A stretch of 64,000 bases of DNA from contig NZ_QQBJ01000010.1 of NCBI RefSeq assembly GCF_003347205.1, forward strand, positions 172,078 to 236,077, in the 5' to 3' direction. Position numbers and translations under genes: made by a program. Positions 8,145 to 17,420 of this stretch are shown piece after piece (within the stretch, counting starts at the first letter, position 1; each line of letters opens with the position of its first letter). The stretch is from Mycolicibacterium moriokaense. Lineage in GTDB: Bacteria > Actinomycetota > Actinomycetes > Mycobacteriales > Mycobacteriaceae. Under the pieces are notes generated by a model. The model made no database searches. It saw only the letters and a list, made by a program, of their open reading frames with translations, and was not told where the DNA came from.

Positions 8145-9218
8145 TCAGCCGCCGGTAGGTACCACTCCGCGGGCCTGCGGCAGCGGCAGATCGTTGTAGG
8201 TCGCGATTCCGGGCGCCGCGGCGACCACGGCGGGGATCGCGTGAATCGGCGGCATCGCCGTCATGATGTGGCCGAGCACGAAGAAGTCTTCCAGCGACTT
8301 CGCATTCTCGATCATGTCCTGCGGCGGCAGGAAGCCGACCTGCATGTTGACCGTCGGGCGGCCCTCGATGGTGATCTTCCAGCCGTCGCCGTCGAGTTTC
8401 CAGTCCGGTTCCAGGGTCTGGCCCTTACGCCAGCGCACGTTGAGGTCGACGATCGTCTTGCCGCCGACCCGGCCCTGCCAGCTGGCGAACACGCCGGCGA
8501 CGTGGCCGGCCTTGATGGTCCACGACGCCATCTCGAGGTCCTCGGTGGTCTGCGCGTACTCGGTTTCACACACCACCTCGTCGAGTTGCACGCCGAGCGA
8601 GTCGGCGACCATTCGCACCGCCTCCTCGAACACCGCGGTGCCGTGCGCCGCCATCGGGCCGAGGTTGGGGTCGTCGATCGCGGCGCCGAAACCGGCGGGC
8701 CGTTCGGTGTCGGGGGAGTCGTAGAGCGTGGTGTCCGCGGACTCGGCGATGATGACCTTGTCGACGCGGTCGCAGGCCGTCGCCGCAACGATGGCCAACA
8801 GGTCGGCGAAGCCCGGGCTGACACCGGAGCCGAACAACGTCGCTCCGCCCTGCCTGCACGCCTCCTCCAGCCGGTCGCGTCCCTCGCCCAGGTTTTCGCC
8901 GGTGATGAAGGAGGCCGACGTGACGACGTTCACGCCCGCCGACAGGATCCTGACCAGTTCGTCGACGTTGATCCACATCGGGTTGTAGACGACGCAGTCC
9001 GGCTTCAGCGCCAGCAGCGCATCGACGTCGTTGGTGGCTTTCACGCCGAGCGGTTCGATACCGACCAGCTCGCCGACGTCGGCGCCCACTTTGTCGTTCG
9101 ACCAGGCGTAGCACCCGACGATCTGGTAATTGGGGTTCTTGGCGAGCGCCTCGACTGCGCTCTTTCCGACGTTTCCAGTCGTCCACTGGACGACCCGGTA
9201 TGGGGTGGTGTTTGGCAC
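8145..9218 (-). CDS. Dihydrodipicolinate reductase-like NAD(P)H-dependent oxidoreductase
   Basis: A 357-residue protein with an N-terminal Rossmann fold (VVQWTTGNVGKSAVEAL) of the DapB N-terminal domain type. The family is large in mycobacteria and also covers 2,4-diaminopentanoate dehydrogenase-like enzymes. The true DapB is shorter and essential, so this is a paralogue of unknown substrate. The GTG at 9218 precedes the glycine-rich loop at the usual distance; a longer open frame upstream lacks homologous-looking sequence. It is 67 bp downstream of the protease gene and on the same strand. Confidence 0.75.
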   Translation of the reverse strand: MPNTTPYRVVQWTTGNVGKSAVEALAKNPNYQIVGCYAWSNDKVGADVGELVGIEPLGVKATNDVDALLALKPDCVVYNPMWINVDELVRILSAGVNVVTSASFITGENLGEGRDRLEEACRQGGATLFGSGVSPGFADLLAIVAATACDRVDKVIIAESADTTLYDSPDTERPAGFGAAIDDPNLGPMAAHGTAVFEEAVRMVADSLGVQLDEVVCETEYAQTTEDLEMASWTIKAGHVAGVFASWQGRVGGKTIVDLNVRWRKGQTLEPDWKLDGDGWKITIEGRPTVNMQVGFLPPQDMIENAKSLEDFFVLGHIMTAMPPIHAIPAVVAAAPGIATYNDLPLPQARGVVPTGG

Positions 9219-9285
9219 TCGCTCAGCATAGGGACAGCGGCGCCGTTGAAACGATGCCTTTCGGCCAGAAAATTGACGGTTACGG

Positions 9286-10299
9286 TCAGGACGCCAGCGT
9301 GGCCTTGCCGGTGCGCTGCGCACCGGCGCGGTCGATCCACGTCAGGTCGACGACGTCGCCGGGGTAGTGCCGGTCCAGCACGCGGGTCAACGCCGTCGCG
9401 GAGTTCACCGGTTCGCCGTCGATGCTGGTGAGGAGATCGCCGCTGACCAGCCCGGCCGCCTCGGCGGGGCCGCCGCGCAGCGAGTCGCGGATGATGACAC
9501 CCGGCACCTCGGCGTCCTGGTCGCCCGCGGCGACGCCGACACCCAGCAGGGTGGGCGGCCCGATGTGCACCGTGTCGGACGGGATCCGGGTTCGGATCTG
9601 GTCGGCGATGCCCAGCGCCTGGTTGATCGGAATCGCGAAGCCCTTGCCGCCGGGTGCGAACCGGTAGTTGACGGTCGCGGCGGTGGTCATGCCGATCACC
9701 TGGCCGGCGCCGTTCACCAACGGGCCGCCGGAGTCGCCGGCGCGCACCGGTGCTGCGACCTCGATGAGGCCGGTGAGCTGGTCGGAGCTGCCGGTCAGCG
9801 CATCCTTGGCGTCGATCGTGCGGTTCAGTTCGGTGATGGTGCCCGGCTCGCGGGTCGGTGGGCTACCCGGGTTGGCGTTGCCGATGGCCACCGCGGGCTC
9901 GCCGACGACGATGGACGCGGAGTCGCCGAGCGGCGCGACGGGCAGGCCCGCGGCGCCGCGCAGTTGCAGCAGCGCGATGTCGTGGGTGCGGTCGTAGCCG
10001 ATGAGATCGGCCCCGTACGCCTGGCCGTTGCCGACACTGTGTGCGGTGATCGCGTCGGCGCCCTGGACGACGTGGAAGTTCGTCAGCACCTCGCCGTTCG
10101 GGTTGAGCACGAAGCCGGTGCCCGCGCCGACGGCGTGCTGGTAGTCGATCGTGGTGTCGATCTGCACGACGGCCGGTTCCACCGCCGCGATCGCGGTGTC
10201 CAGTGGCGCCGCAGACGCGATCGCCGGATCGATCGGCGCCACCAGTGCGAGCACTGTGGCGAGCGCGATCATCAGGCGATGAGGGTGCAAGCGGGCCAT
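9286..10299 (-). CDS. Secreted trypsin-like serine protease with PDZ domain
   Basis: A 337-residue S1C/HtrA-like protease. It has a signal peptide (residues 1-31, ending ASAAP) and a catalytic triad visible as His76 (NFHVV), Asp107 (THDIALL) and Ser190 (AGDSGGP). A C-terminal PDZ domain (about 245-330) contains GPAEAAGLVSGDLLTSIDG. It resembles mycobacterial PepA-type proteins that act in the cell envelope, but with one signal peptide and no transmembrane anchor. The ATG at 10299 starts exactly at a positively charged signal-peptide n-region. Confidence 0.88.
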   Translation of the reverse strand: MARLHPHRLMIALATVLALVAPIDPAIASAAPLDTAIAAVEPAVVQIDTTIDYQHAVGAGTGFVLNPNGEVLTNFHVVQGADAITAHSVGNGQAYGADLIGYDRTHDIALLQLRGAAGLPVAPLGDSASIVVGEPAVAIGNANPGSPPTREPGTITELNRTIDAKDALTGSSDQLTGLIEVAAPVRAGDSGGPLVNGAGQVIGMTTAATVNYRFAPGGKGFAIPINQALGIADQIRTRIPSDTVHIGPPTLLGVGVAAGDQDAEVPGVIIRDSLRGGPAEAAGLVSGDLLTSIDGEPVNSATALTRVLDRHYPGDVVDLTWIDRAGAQRTGKATLAS

Positions 10300-10370
10300 A
10301 TGAATACTTTCGGATGGAGGCGGGTTCTCATTACATCGTGGCAATGAGTTGGTTCCCTGTCGACGTGAGG

Positions 10371-11210
10371 CTAATCCTCGAGGGCGACGCCGCCGCGTGA
10401 CCTCTTGCGACGCCGCAGTGTGATCTTGCCCGACGTTCGCCGGTTGCGGAGTCCGCCGTTGCTCGACTCGGATCCGTTCGTCTTCTGCGCGAGGTCGCCC
10501 TGCTGGTCGTCGGCGTGCTCCTCCGTCGACTCGTCGGACTCGGCGGACTCCTGCTCGGGTTGCTTGCCGGTCGTAACGGGTTGCTCGGACGGTTGGTCCT
10601 CGTCGGCGTCCACGCCCGTCTCTTCCGCCTCTTCCGTCTCAGCGGCTTCCTCGGCTTTTTCCGTCGCGGTCTCGTCGGTCTCGTCAGACTCGTCGGAGTC
10701 TTCGGCATAGTCCCGGCCGGAGTCCTTGCGGCCCCGGCGGCGGCTCTTCTTCTCCTTCTTCGGCTTCAGCGGCTTGGGCGGCGGAGGCGGCAGTTCGGCG
10801 ACGAACGCCAGGTAGAAGGCGGCGATGCCGAGCATTGCCACCGCGGCGGCGGCTCCGTAGATGCCGAACAGCCAGCGTCCGGCGCTGTCCAGGCTGAGCC
10901 AGATCTCGCTGATCGCGGTTCCGACGATCAGCACGCCCGCCAGCACGTGCAGTCCGATCGACGAGGTACGCAGGCTCAGTGCCAGCTGCGGGGTGCCCAA
11001 CTCGGGTTTGCGGGTGCGCAGCAGCGTGAACACCACCGGCAGGCCGGCCAGGCCGATCACGGCACCGGTGACGATGCGCAGCACGGTGCCGAGCGTGTGG
11101 GAGGTCGTGCCCCGCAGCTCGGGCCAGCGCGGCAGCACGAAGAAGAAGTACAAGATGCCGGCGGCGATCGAGAACGACGCGTGCCAAGCCACCGCAACTT
11201 TGCGGCCCAT
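10371..11210 (-). CDS. lucA: LucA-like integral membrane protein (Rv3723 family)
   Basis: A 279-residue protein with four predicted membrane helices in the first about 140 residues. A proline/lysine-rich linker follows, then a long acidic Glu/Ser/Thr-rich tail and a basic C-terminus. Position next to tRNA-Ser, ffs and the aspartate aminotransferase gene matches Rv3723. In M. tuberculosis that protein (LucA) stabilises Mce1 and Mce4 lipid importers. The ATG at 11210 is preceded by a strong GAGGAGG-like site. The disordered tail looks longer than in M. tuberculosis, from memory of its 254-residue length. Confidence 0.8.
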   Translation of the reverse strand: MGRKVAVAWHASFSIAAGILYFFFVLPRWPELRGTTSHTLGTVLRIVTGAVIGLAGLPVVFTLLRTRKPELGTPQLALSLRTSSIGLHVLAGVLIVGTAISEIWLSLDSAGRWLFGIYGAAAAVAMLGIAAFYLAFVAELPPPPPKPLKPKKEKKSRRRGRKDSGRDYAEDSDESDETDETATEKAEEAAETEEAEETGVDADEDQPSEQPVTTGKQPEQESAESDESTEEHADDQQGDLAQKTNGSESSNGGLRNRRTSGKITLRRRKRSRGGVALED

Positions 11211-11284
11211 ACTCCTCCTCAGATTTTGGTGGCCGAGGAGCGACCAGCTGGTGATTGCCCACTGGTCGCCCCTCGGACCGAGTG

Positions 11285-11370
11285 CGGAGGATGCGGGATT
11301 TGAACCCGCGAGGGCTGTTAACCCAACCCGCGTTCCAGGCGAGCGCCATAGGCCACTAGGCGAATCCTCC
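11285..11370 (-). tRNA. tRNA-Ser (anticodon GGA)
   Basis: The minus-strand sequence folds as a class II tRNA. It has a 7-bp acceptor stem GGAGGAT/ATCCTCC, an anticodon stem CTCGC/GCGGG with loop CTGGAAC, a long variable arm, and a T-arm containing GGTTCAAATCC. The anticodon GGA lies at 11334-11336, reading UCC and UCU serine codons. The CCA end is not encoded. A TACCAT at 11378-11383, 7 nt upstream, is a plausible -10 element. Confidence 0.93.
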
Positions 11371-11412
11371 GCGGGCCATGGTAACCGACCTGCCTAATAG
11401 GGCCGTCCAGCC

Positions 11413-11466
11413 GGACCCCACCGATCCCCGGGTCGTCCCCCTAGCCCTTCGGGCTGGGTGGGGTCC
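11413..11466. repeat. Long inverted repeat between tRNA-Ser and ffs
   Basis: GGACCCCACC (11413-11422) is perfectly complementary to GGTGGGGTCC (11457-11466). Inside lies a second hairpin, AGCCC-TTC-GGGCT. Together they would form a stacked stem-loop of about 54 nt in the intergenic space (11371-11534) that separates the divergently transcribed tRNA-Ser and SRP RNA genes. There is no U-tract and no open frame; its role is unknown. Confidence 0.6.
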
Positions 11467-11522
11467 CCAGCTCGCCAGGGGAGTGCCCCCACCGCTCCAA
11501 CGGCCCGGCGGAGACGAGGTAT

Positions 11523-11528
11523 TACACT
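11523..11528 (+). promoter_or_regulatory. -10 element of the SRP RNA gene
   Basis: TACACT fits the mycobacterial SigA -10 consensus (TANNNT) and lies 6 nt before the predicted 5' end of the 4.5S RNA at 11535. No good -35 hexamer is visible, as is common for mycobacterial SigA promoters. Confidence 0.55.
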
Positions 11529-11534
11529 CGCCGT

Positions 11535-11620
11535 GGACCCCGCGCGGCGTCTATCCTGTGAACTCCCCCAGGGCCGGAAGGCAGCAAGGGTCAATGGGCT
11601 CTGTCGGGTGCGCGGGGTCC
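11535..11620 (+). ncRNA. ffs: Signal recognition particle RNA (4.5S-type)
   Basis: The conserved SRP domain IV hairpin is present, with the sequence CCAGGGCCGGAAGGCAGCAA containing the Ffh-binding internal loops and the GGAA tetraloop. The ends pair as GGACCCCGCG (11535-11544) with CGCGGGGTCC (11611-11620), giving a rod-like RNA of about 86 nt. A run of six T residues (11623-11628) follows, so the terminal stem also acts as an intrinsic terminator. The RNA pairs with Ffh to target membrane and secreted proteins. Its position next to the aspartate aminotransferase gene is as in M. tuberculosis. Confidence 0.95.
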
Positions 11621-11643
11621 CCTTTTTTCTTTCCACACCGTGA

Positions 11644-12927
<1,284 letters not shown>

Positions 12928-12983
12928 CGGGCCGACCTATGGCGCGATGACGCGTGTCCGGGCGGCTCGGTAGCCTGCTGAGC

Positions 12984-14849
12984 GTGGCGCTCTACCGCAA
13001 GTATCGACCGGCAACCTTCGCTGACGTCGTCGGACAGGAGCACGTCACCGAACCGCTGTCGACGGCGTTGGCGGCCGGCCGAATCAACCACGCGTACTTG
13101 TTCTCGGGCCCGCGCGGCTGCGGCAAAACGTCATCGGCCAGGATCCTGGCCCGCTCGCTGAACTGCGACCAGGGGCCGACCCCGACGCCATGCGGGGTGT
13201 GCGACTCGTGCGTCGCGCTGGCCCCCAACGGGCCGGGCAGTGTCGACGTCGTCGAACTCGACGCGGCCAGCCACGGCGGCGTCGACGACACCCGCGAACT
13301 ACGCGACCGCGCGTTCTACGCGCCTGCCCAGTCGCGATACCGCATCTTCATCGTCGACGAAGCGCACATGGTGACCACGGCGGGCTTCAACGCGCTGCTG
13401 AAGATCGTCGAGGAGCCGCCCGACCACCTCATCTTCGTGTTCGCGACCACCGAACCGGAGAAGGTGCTGCCGACCATCCGCTCGCGCACCCACCACTACC
13501 CGTTCCGGCTGCTCGCCCCGCGCATCATGCGGACGCTGCTGGAGCGGATCTGTGAGCAGGAGGGCGTCGAGGTCGACGAGACCGTCTACCCGCTGGTGAT
13601 CCGGGCGGGCGGCGGCTCGCCGCGCGACACGCTCTCGGTGCTCGACCAGCTGCTGGCCGGGGCGGACGGCAACCGGGTGCACTATCCGCGGGCGCTGGCG
13701 CTTCTGGGCGCCACCGACGTCGCGCTGATCGACGACGCCGTCGACGCGTTGGCCGCGGGCGACGCGGCGGCCTTGTTCGGCGCGGTCGAGGGCGTCATCG
13801 ACGCCGGCCACGACCCGCGCCGCTTCGCCACCGATCTGCTGGAGCGCTTCCGGGACCTGATCGTGCTGCAGGCGGTGCCCGACGCAGCCGCGCGCGGGGT
13901 CGTCGACGCGCCCGGCGACGTGCTGGAGCGGATGCGTGAACAGGCCGCCCGGCTGGGCGCGGGCACGCTGACGCGCTACGCCGAGGTGGTGCACGCGGGC
14001 CTCGGCGAGATGCGCGGGGCGACGGCGCCGCGGCTGCTGCTGGAGGTGGTGTGCGCGCGGCTGCTGCTGCCATCGGCCAGCGACACGGAATCGGCTCTGC
14101 TGCAACGGATCGAACGCATCGAGACACGGATGGAGATGTCGATCCCATCCGACGGCGCCACTGCGGGCCAGCCTGCGGCCCAGCAGACGAAACCGGCGAA
14201 GCAGTTCGTGCGAAAGACCAAGGCCGCCGCCGCCCCGGCGCCGGAGCAGCAGGCGCCCGAACCGGTATCGACGCCGAAACCCGAACCGGTGGCGACGCCG
14301 AAGCCCGCTCCCGAGCCGGCCAACCCTGCGCCGCCCTCGCCGCCGCCGGTGCAACCGCCGGCCGAGCCCGTCGTGGAGGCGCCGCCGGCACCCGCCGCGC
14401 CGCCCGCCGCCGGTGAACCAGATGCCGCCGCGATCCGTCGACAGTGGTCGACCGTGCTGGACAAGGTCCGTGACCGCAGTCGCTCGCTGGCGGTGATGCT
14501 GGCCGGCGCCGTCGTGCGGACCGTCGACGGCGGGACGCTGCTGCTCAACCACGAGTCGGCGCCGCTGGCCAAGCGACTCAATGAGCAGCGCAACGCCGAC
14601 GTCGTCGAGGAAGCGTTGAAGGACGCCCTCGGCGTCGGGCTCAAGGTGCGCTACGAAGTCGGCAGCGCGACCGACGCGGCGGCGGCGCCGTCGGCGGCGG
14701 CCGAGGTCGCCGACGTCCGGCGCGACGAGGACGACATGCTGGCCGAGGCGGGCAACGACACCTCCGAGACGGTGCGCCGCGACCCCGAGGAGGCCGCGCT
14801 GGAGTTACTGCAGAACGAACTCGGCGCCCGTCGCATCGACAACGGCTGA
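12984..14849 (+). CDS. dnaX: DNA polymerase III subunit gamma/tau
   Basis: A 621-residue clamp-loader ATPase. It has a Walker A motif GPRGCGKTS (lysine 48), a four-cysteine zinc module just after it (residues about 60-80), and Walker B VDEAHM. Domain III lies at about 240-370, a long Pro/Ala-rich linker at about 400-485, and a tau-type C-terminal domain follows that binds the polymerase alpha subunit. The GTG at 12984 gives the typical MALYRKYRP start. No slippery frameshift sequence is obvious, so only the long form is expected. Confidence 0.95.
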   Translation: MALYRKYRPATFADVVGQEHVTEPLSTALAAGRINHAYLFSGPRGCGKTSSARILARSLNCDQGPTPTPCGVCDSCVALAPNGPGSVDVVELDAASHGGVDDTRELRDRAFYAPAQSRYRIFIVDEAHMVTTAGFNALLKIVEEPPDHLIFVFATTEPEKVLPTIRSRTHHYPFRLLAPRIMRTLLERICEQEGVEVDETVYPLVIRAGGGSPRDTLSVLDQLLAGADGNRVHYPRALALLGATDVALIDDAVDALAAGDAAALFGAVEGVIDAGHDPRRFATDLLERFRDLIVLQAVPDAAARGVVDAPGDVLERMREQAARLGAGTLTRYAEVVHAGLGEMRGATAPRLLLEVVCARLLLPSASDTESALLQRIERIETRMEMSIPSDGATAGQPAAQQTKPAKQFVRKTKAAAAPAPEQQAPEPVSTPKPEPVATPKPAPEPANPAPPSPPPVQPPAEPVVEAPPAPAAPPAAGEPDAAAIRRQWSTVLDKVRDRSRSLAVMLAGAVVRTVDGGTLLLNHESAPLAKRLNEQRNADVVEEALKDALGVGLKVRYEVGSATDAAAAPSAAAEVADVRRDEDDMLAEAGNDTSETVRRDPEEAALELLQNELGARRIDNG

Positions 14850-14899
14850 TAGCGAGAAATTCAGCGTTCTTTCAGCCGAAGGCGCGGAGAATGACATGC

Positions 14900-15670
14900 A
14901 TGGGTGTGGCAGCCCGGCTCGCCACGATCGGCGTGGCGTCGTCACTCGTGTCGTCTGTTGTGGCATGTGGCGCCAGTACCGCGCCCGGCCCTGGGCCCAG
15001 CGCCTCGGCGGGCCCGTCGGCCACCGCGCCGATGACGATCACCGATCCCTATTCGCCGAAGATCGATCCCGCGGCGTTCTCGACGACGATCGACAACTCT
15101 TTTCTGCCTATGGTTCCGGGCACGCGCACGATTTTCGAGGCCCACACGCCCGATGGTCTGCAAACGACGACGACCGAGGTCACCCGCGATACGAAGACGA
15201 TCATGGGCGTCAAGACCGTGGTCGTTCACGACACCGTCAGCGTCGAGGGCACGACGACCGAGGACACGTTTGACTGGTATGCACAGGACCGCGACGGCAA
15301 TGTCTGGTATTTCGGTGAAGACACCAAGGAATTCCAGGACGGATCCGCCGTCACGACGGGATCGTTCGAGGCCGGCGTGAACGGAGCCCTACCCGGAATC
15401 GTCATGCCGGCCCACCCGCGCGTCGGCGACCAGTACCGACAGGAGTTCGCGAAGGGTGTCGCCGAGGACACCGGCGAGGTGCTCAGCCTGACCGGTAGCG
15501 AAAGATCCCCGCTGACCGGGCCTCTCGGCGATCTTCTGGTGACCAAGGACGCAAACCTTCTGGAACCCACCGCACCGGCCGAGAACAAGTACTACGCGCG
15601 CGAGCGCGGACTCATCCTCACCACGGAGGCCGGCGGGCGCGATGAAGCAATCAGGGTCGAGAAGTTCTGA
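14900..15670 (+). CDS. Putative lipoprotein, unknown function
   Basis: A protein of about 256 residues with a lipoprotein signal peptide; the lipobox is VVAC near residue 23, followed by a Ser/Pro/Gly-rich stretch. The mature region is beta-rich and hydrophilic with no membrane helices, and I do not recognise a named domain. The ATG at 14900 lies 9 bp after GGAGA; an ATG at 14891 in the same frame is too close to that site. It follows dnaX by 50 bp and may have its own promoter. Confidence 0.7.
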   Translation: MGVAARLATIGVASSLVSSVVACGASTAPGPGPSASAGPSATAPMTITDPYSPKIDPAAFSTTIDNSFLPMVPGTRTIFEAHTPDGLQTTTTEVTRDTKTIMGVKTVVVHDTVSVEGTTTEDTFDWYAQDRDGNVWYFGEDTKEFQDGSAVTTGSFEAGVNGALPGIVMPAHPRVGDQYRQEFAKGVAEDTGEVLSLTGSERSPLTGPLGDLLVTKDANLLEPTAPAENKYYARERGLILTTEAGGRDEAIRVEKF

Positions 15671-15702
15671 CCCGGCGACATCCGGCCTGGTGCCCGCGGC
15701 GG

Positions 15703-16086
15703 TTACGACGAACTGTTCTTCTTTTCCCGCAGCACCAGAACCGGCAGCACCAGCGTTGCCAGTGCGGTGACCAGCCACACCACCACCGTCGCGGCGACCC
15801 ATGAGCCGATGCCGCTGATCCTGACACCGTTGGTCAACAACGACGCCAAGATCAACGCGGCAAGCGTGGATACCAGGCCGATGCCGCCGAGAAACGCCGA
15901 TGCGTAGCGGCTGGCCATCTTGAGGAAGAAAGGCGCCAGGATCGCTTGCGCCACAGTGAAGATCACCACCGCGGCGATGAAGCCGACGAAAGACACCCGC
16001 ACACCCGGCACCAGCCAGGCCGCGACGAGCAGGCCGATGGCGGACGAGCCGAGAAAGACGGCGGTTCTCAGCAGAAGGCGGATCAC
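15703..16086 (-). CDS. Small four-helix membrane protein (phage holin family 4-like)
   Basis: A 127-residue protein with four predicted membrane segments and a short charged C-terminal tail (REKKNSSS). It resembles the superfamily 4 holin-like/YvlD-type membrane proteins common in actinobacteria, which are mostly of unknown function and not phage-derived. The GTG at 16086 opens a typical amphipathic N-terminus. It lies 17 bp downstream of the methyltransferase gene and may be its co-transcribed neighbour. Confidence 0.65.
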   Translation of the reverse strand: MIRLLLRTAVFLGSSAIGLLVAAWLVPGVRVSFVGFIAAVVIFTVAQAILAPFFLKMASRYASAFLGGIGLVSTLAALILASLLTNGVRISGIGSWVAATVVVWLVTALATLVLPVLVLREKKNSSS

Positions 16087-16103
16087 ACCGCGAGCATAGA
16101 GCC

Positions 16104-17420
16104 TTAAGCCGCCCACCACGGGCGCAACGGCAACCCGCCGTCGTTGCCCGCGGCATCCAGCTTGACCGCCAACACCTGATGCAGCTGAACGACATTGGTC
16201 TCGAAGCCCAGCCGCGAGCCGGCCATGTAGAGGCCCCACACCTTGGCGGTGGGCAGCCCGACCTCCTCGACGGCCTCGTCCCAGTGGTCGACGAGGTTGC
16301 GGCACCAGCCGCGCAATGTCAGCGCGTAGTGGTGACGCAGGTTCTCCTCGTGCACCACCTCGAGGCCGACGTCCTGCGCCTCGGTGATGATGCGGCCCGA
16401 ACCGGTCAGCTCCCCGTCGGGGAAGACGTAGCGGTCGATGAACCCGCCCGCCGATGGCCCGGTGCGGTTGTCCGGCCGAGTGATGCAGTGGTTGAGCAGC
16501 AGCGCGCCGGTGCGCATCTTCGACTGCAGGAAGCCGAAGTACGCCGGGTAGTTGTGCACGCCGATGTGCTCGGTGAGCCCGATGGAGGACACCGCGTCGA
16601 ATCCGGTCTCGGCGATGTCGCGATAGTCGCCGTGCCGCACCTCGGCCAGGTCGCTGAGGCCGTCTTCGGCGATCGCCTTCTGCGCCCAGGTGGCCTGCTC
16701 CTTCGACAGTGTCACCCCGATCGCCTTGACGCCGTGTTTGGCGGCGTGCCGCACCATGCCGCCCCAGCCGCAGCCGACGTCAAGCAGTCGGTCGCCGGGC
16801 TGTAGCCGCAGCTTCTCGAACACCAGCCGGTACTTGTTCTCCTGCGCCTCTTCGAGCGTGGCGTCGGAGTGCGGGTAGCACGCGCAGGTGTAAGTCATCG
16901 ACGGGCCGAGCACCCACTCATAGAACGCATTGGAGACGTCGTAGTGGTGGTGGATGGCCTCCGCGTCACGAATCTTGCTGTGCCGCAGCCCCTCTGCGAT
17001 ACGCCGCCATCGGGGCAGTGCTTCCTGCGGCGGGGGCGCGATGGGCCTGAGGTGCTCGAAGCCGATGGAGCGGACGATGTTGGCCAGCACTTTGGCCGGC
17101 GGGCGCTTGAAATCCATCTTGTCGGCGAGCGCGCAAAGAAGCTCGTACGGGTCCCCGGGATGCACTCCGTGCAGGTCGACGTCGCCCGAGACGTAGGCGC
17201 GTGCCAACCCGAGTTCGCCTGGCGCAGTGGCGAGGTAGGTGGTACCGCGCGGGGTGAGCAGATCCAGGCCGAGCGTGGCGTCGGCGGGGCCGGCTGTGCT
17301 GCCGTCGTAGGCGCTGAACTTCAGCGGCAGCCGGCCTCCGGCGGCGAAGATCTCCAGGATCTCGGCCAGGGTCAGCCTTCTCTGCGGCGCATCTGTCTCG
17401 TGCTCTTTGTATGTCGTCAT
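16104..17420 (-). CDS. SAM-dependent fatty acid methyltransferase (TmsB-like; Rv3720 type)
   Basis: A 438-residue enzyme of the cyclopropane fatty acid synthase family. The SAM-binding loop is LLDVGCGWGG (near residue 205), with the family signatures HHYDVSNAFYEW and MTYTCACYPHSDATLEEAQ upstream. Its ATG overlaps the stop codon of the FAD oxidoreductase gene as ATGA, showing translational coupling. In related actinobacteria such a pair makes 10-methyl branched (tuberculostearic) acid: the methyltransferase adds a methylene to oleoyl chains and the flavoenzyme reduces it. I infer the same role here. Confidence 0.82.
   Translation of the reverse strand: MTTYKEHETDAPQRRLTLAEILEIFAAGGRLPLKFSAYDGSTAGPADATLGLDLLTPRGTTYLATAPGELGLARAYVSGDVDLHGVHPGDPYELLCALADKMDFKRPPAKVLANIVRSIGFEHLRPIAPPPQEALPRWRRIAEGLRHSKIRDAEAIHHHYDVSNAFYEWVLGPSMTYTCACYPHSDATLEEAQENKYRLVFEKLRLQPGDRLLDVGCGWGGMVRHAAKHGVKAIGVTLSKEQATWAQKAIAEDGLSDLAEVRHGDYRDIAETGFDAVSSIGLTEHIGVHNYPAYFGFLQSKMRTGALLLNHCITRPDNRTGPSAGGFIDRYVFPDGELTGSGRIITEAQDVGLEVVHEENLRHHYALTLRGWCRNLVDHWDEAVEEVGLPTAKVWGLYMAGSRLGFETNVVQLHQVLAVKLDAAGNDGGLPLRPWWAA

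Noticed and set aside
14220-14420. Frameshifting site in dnaX
   Set aside because: No A-rich slippery heptamer or following stem-loop of the E. coli type is present in this GC-rich linker region.
15703-16086. Phage holin indicating a prophage remnant
   Set aside because: The holin-like annotation is a family name only; neighbours are conserved chromosomal genes and no other phage gene is present.
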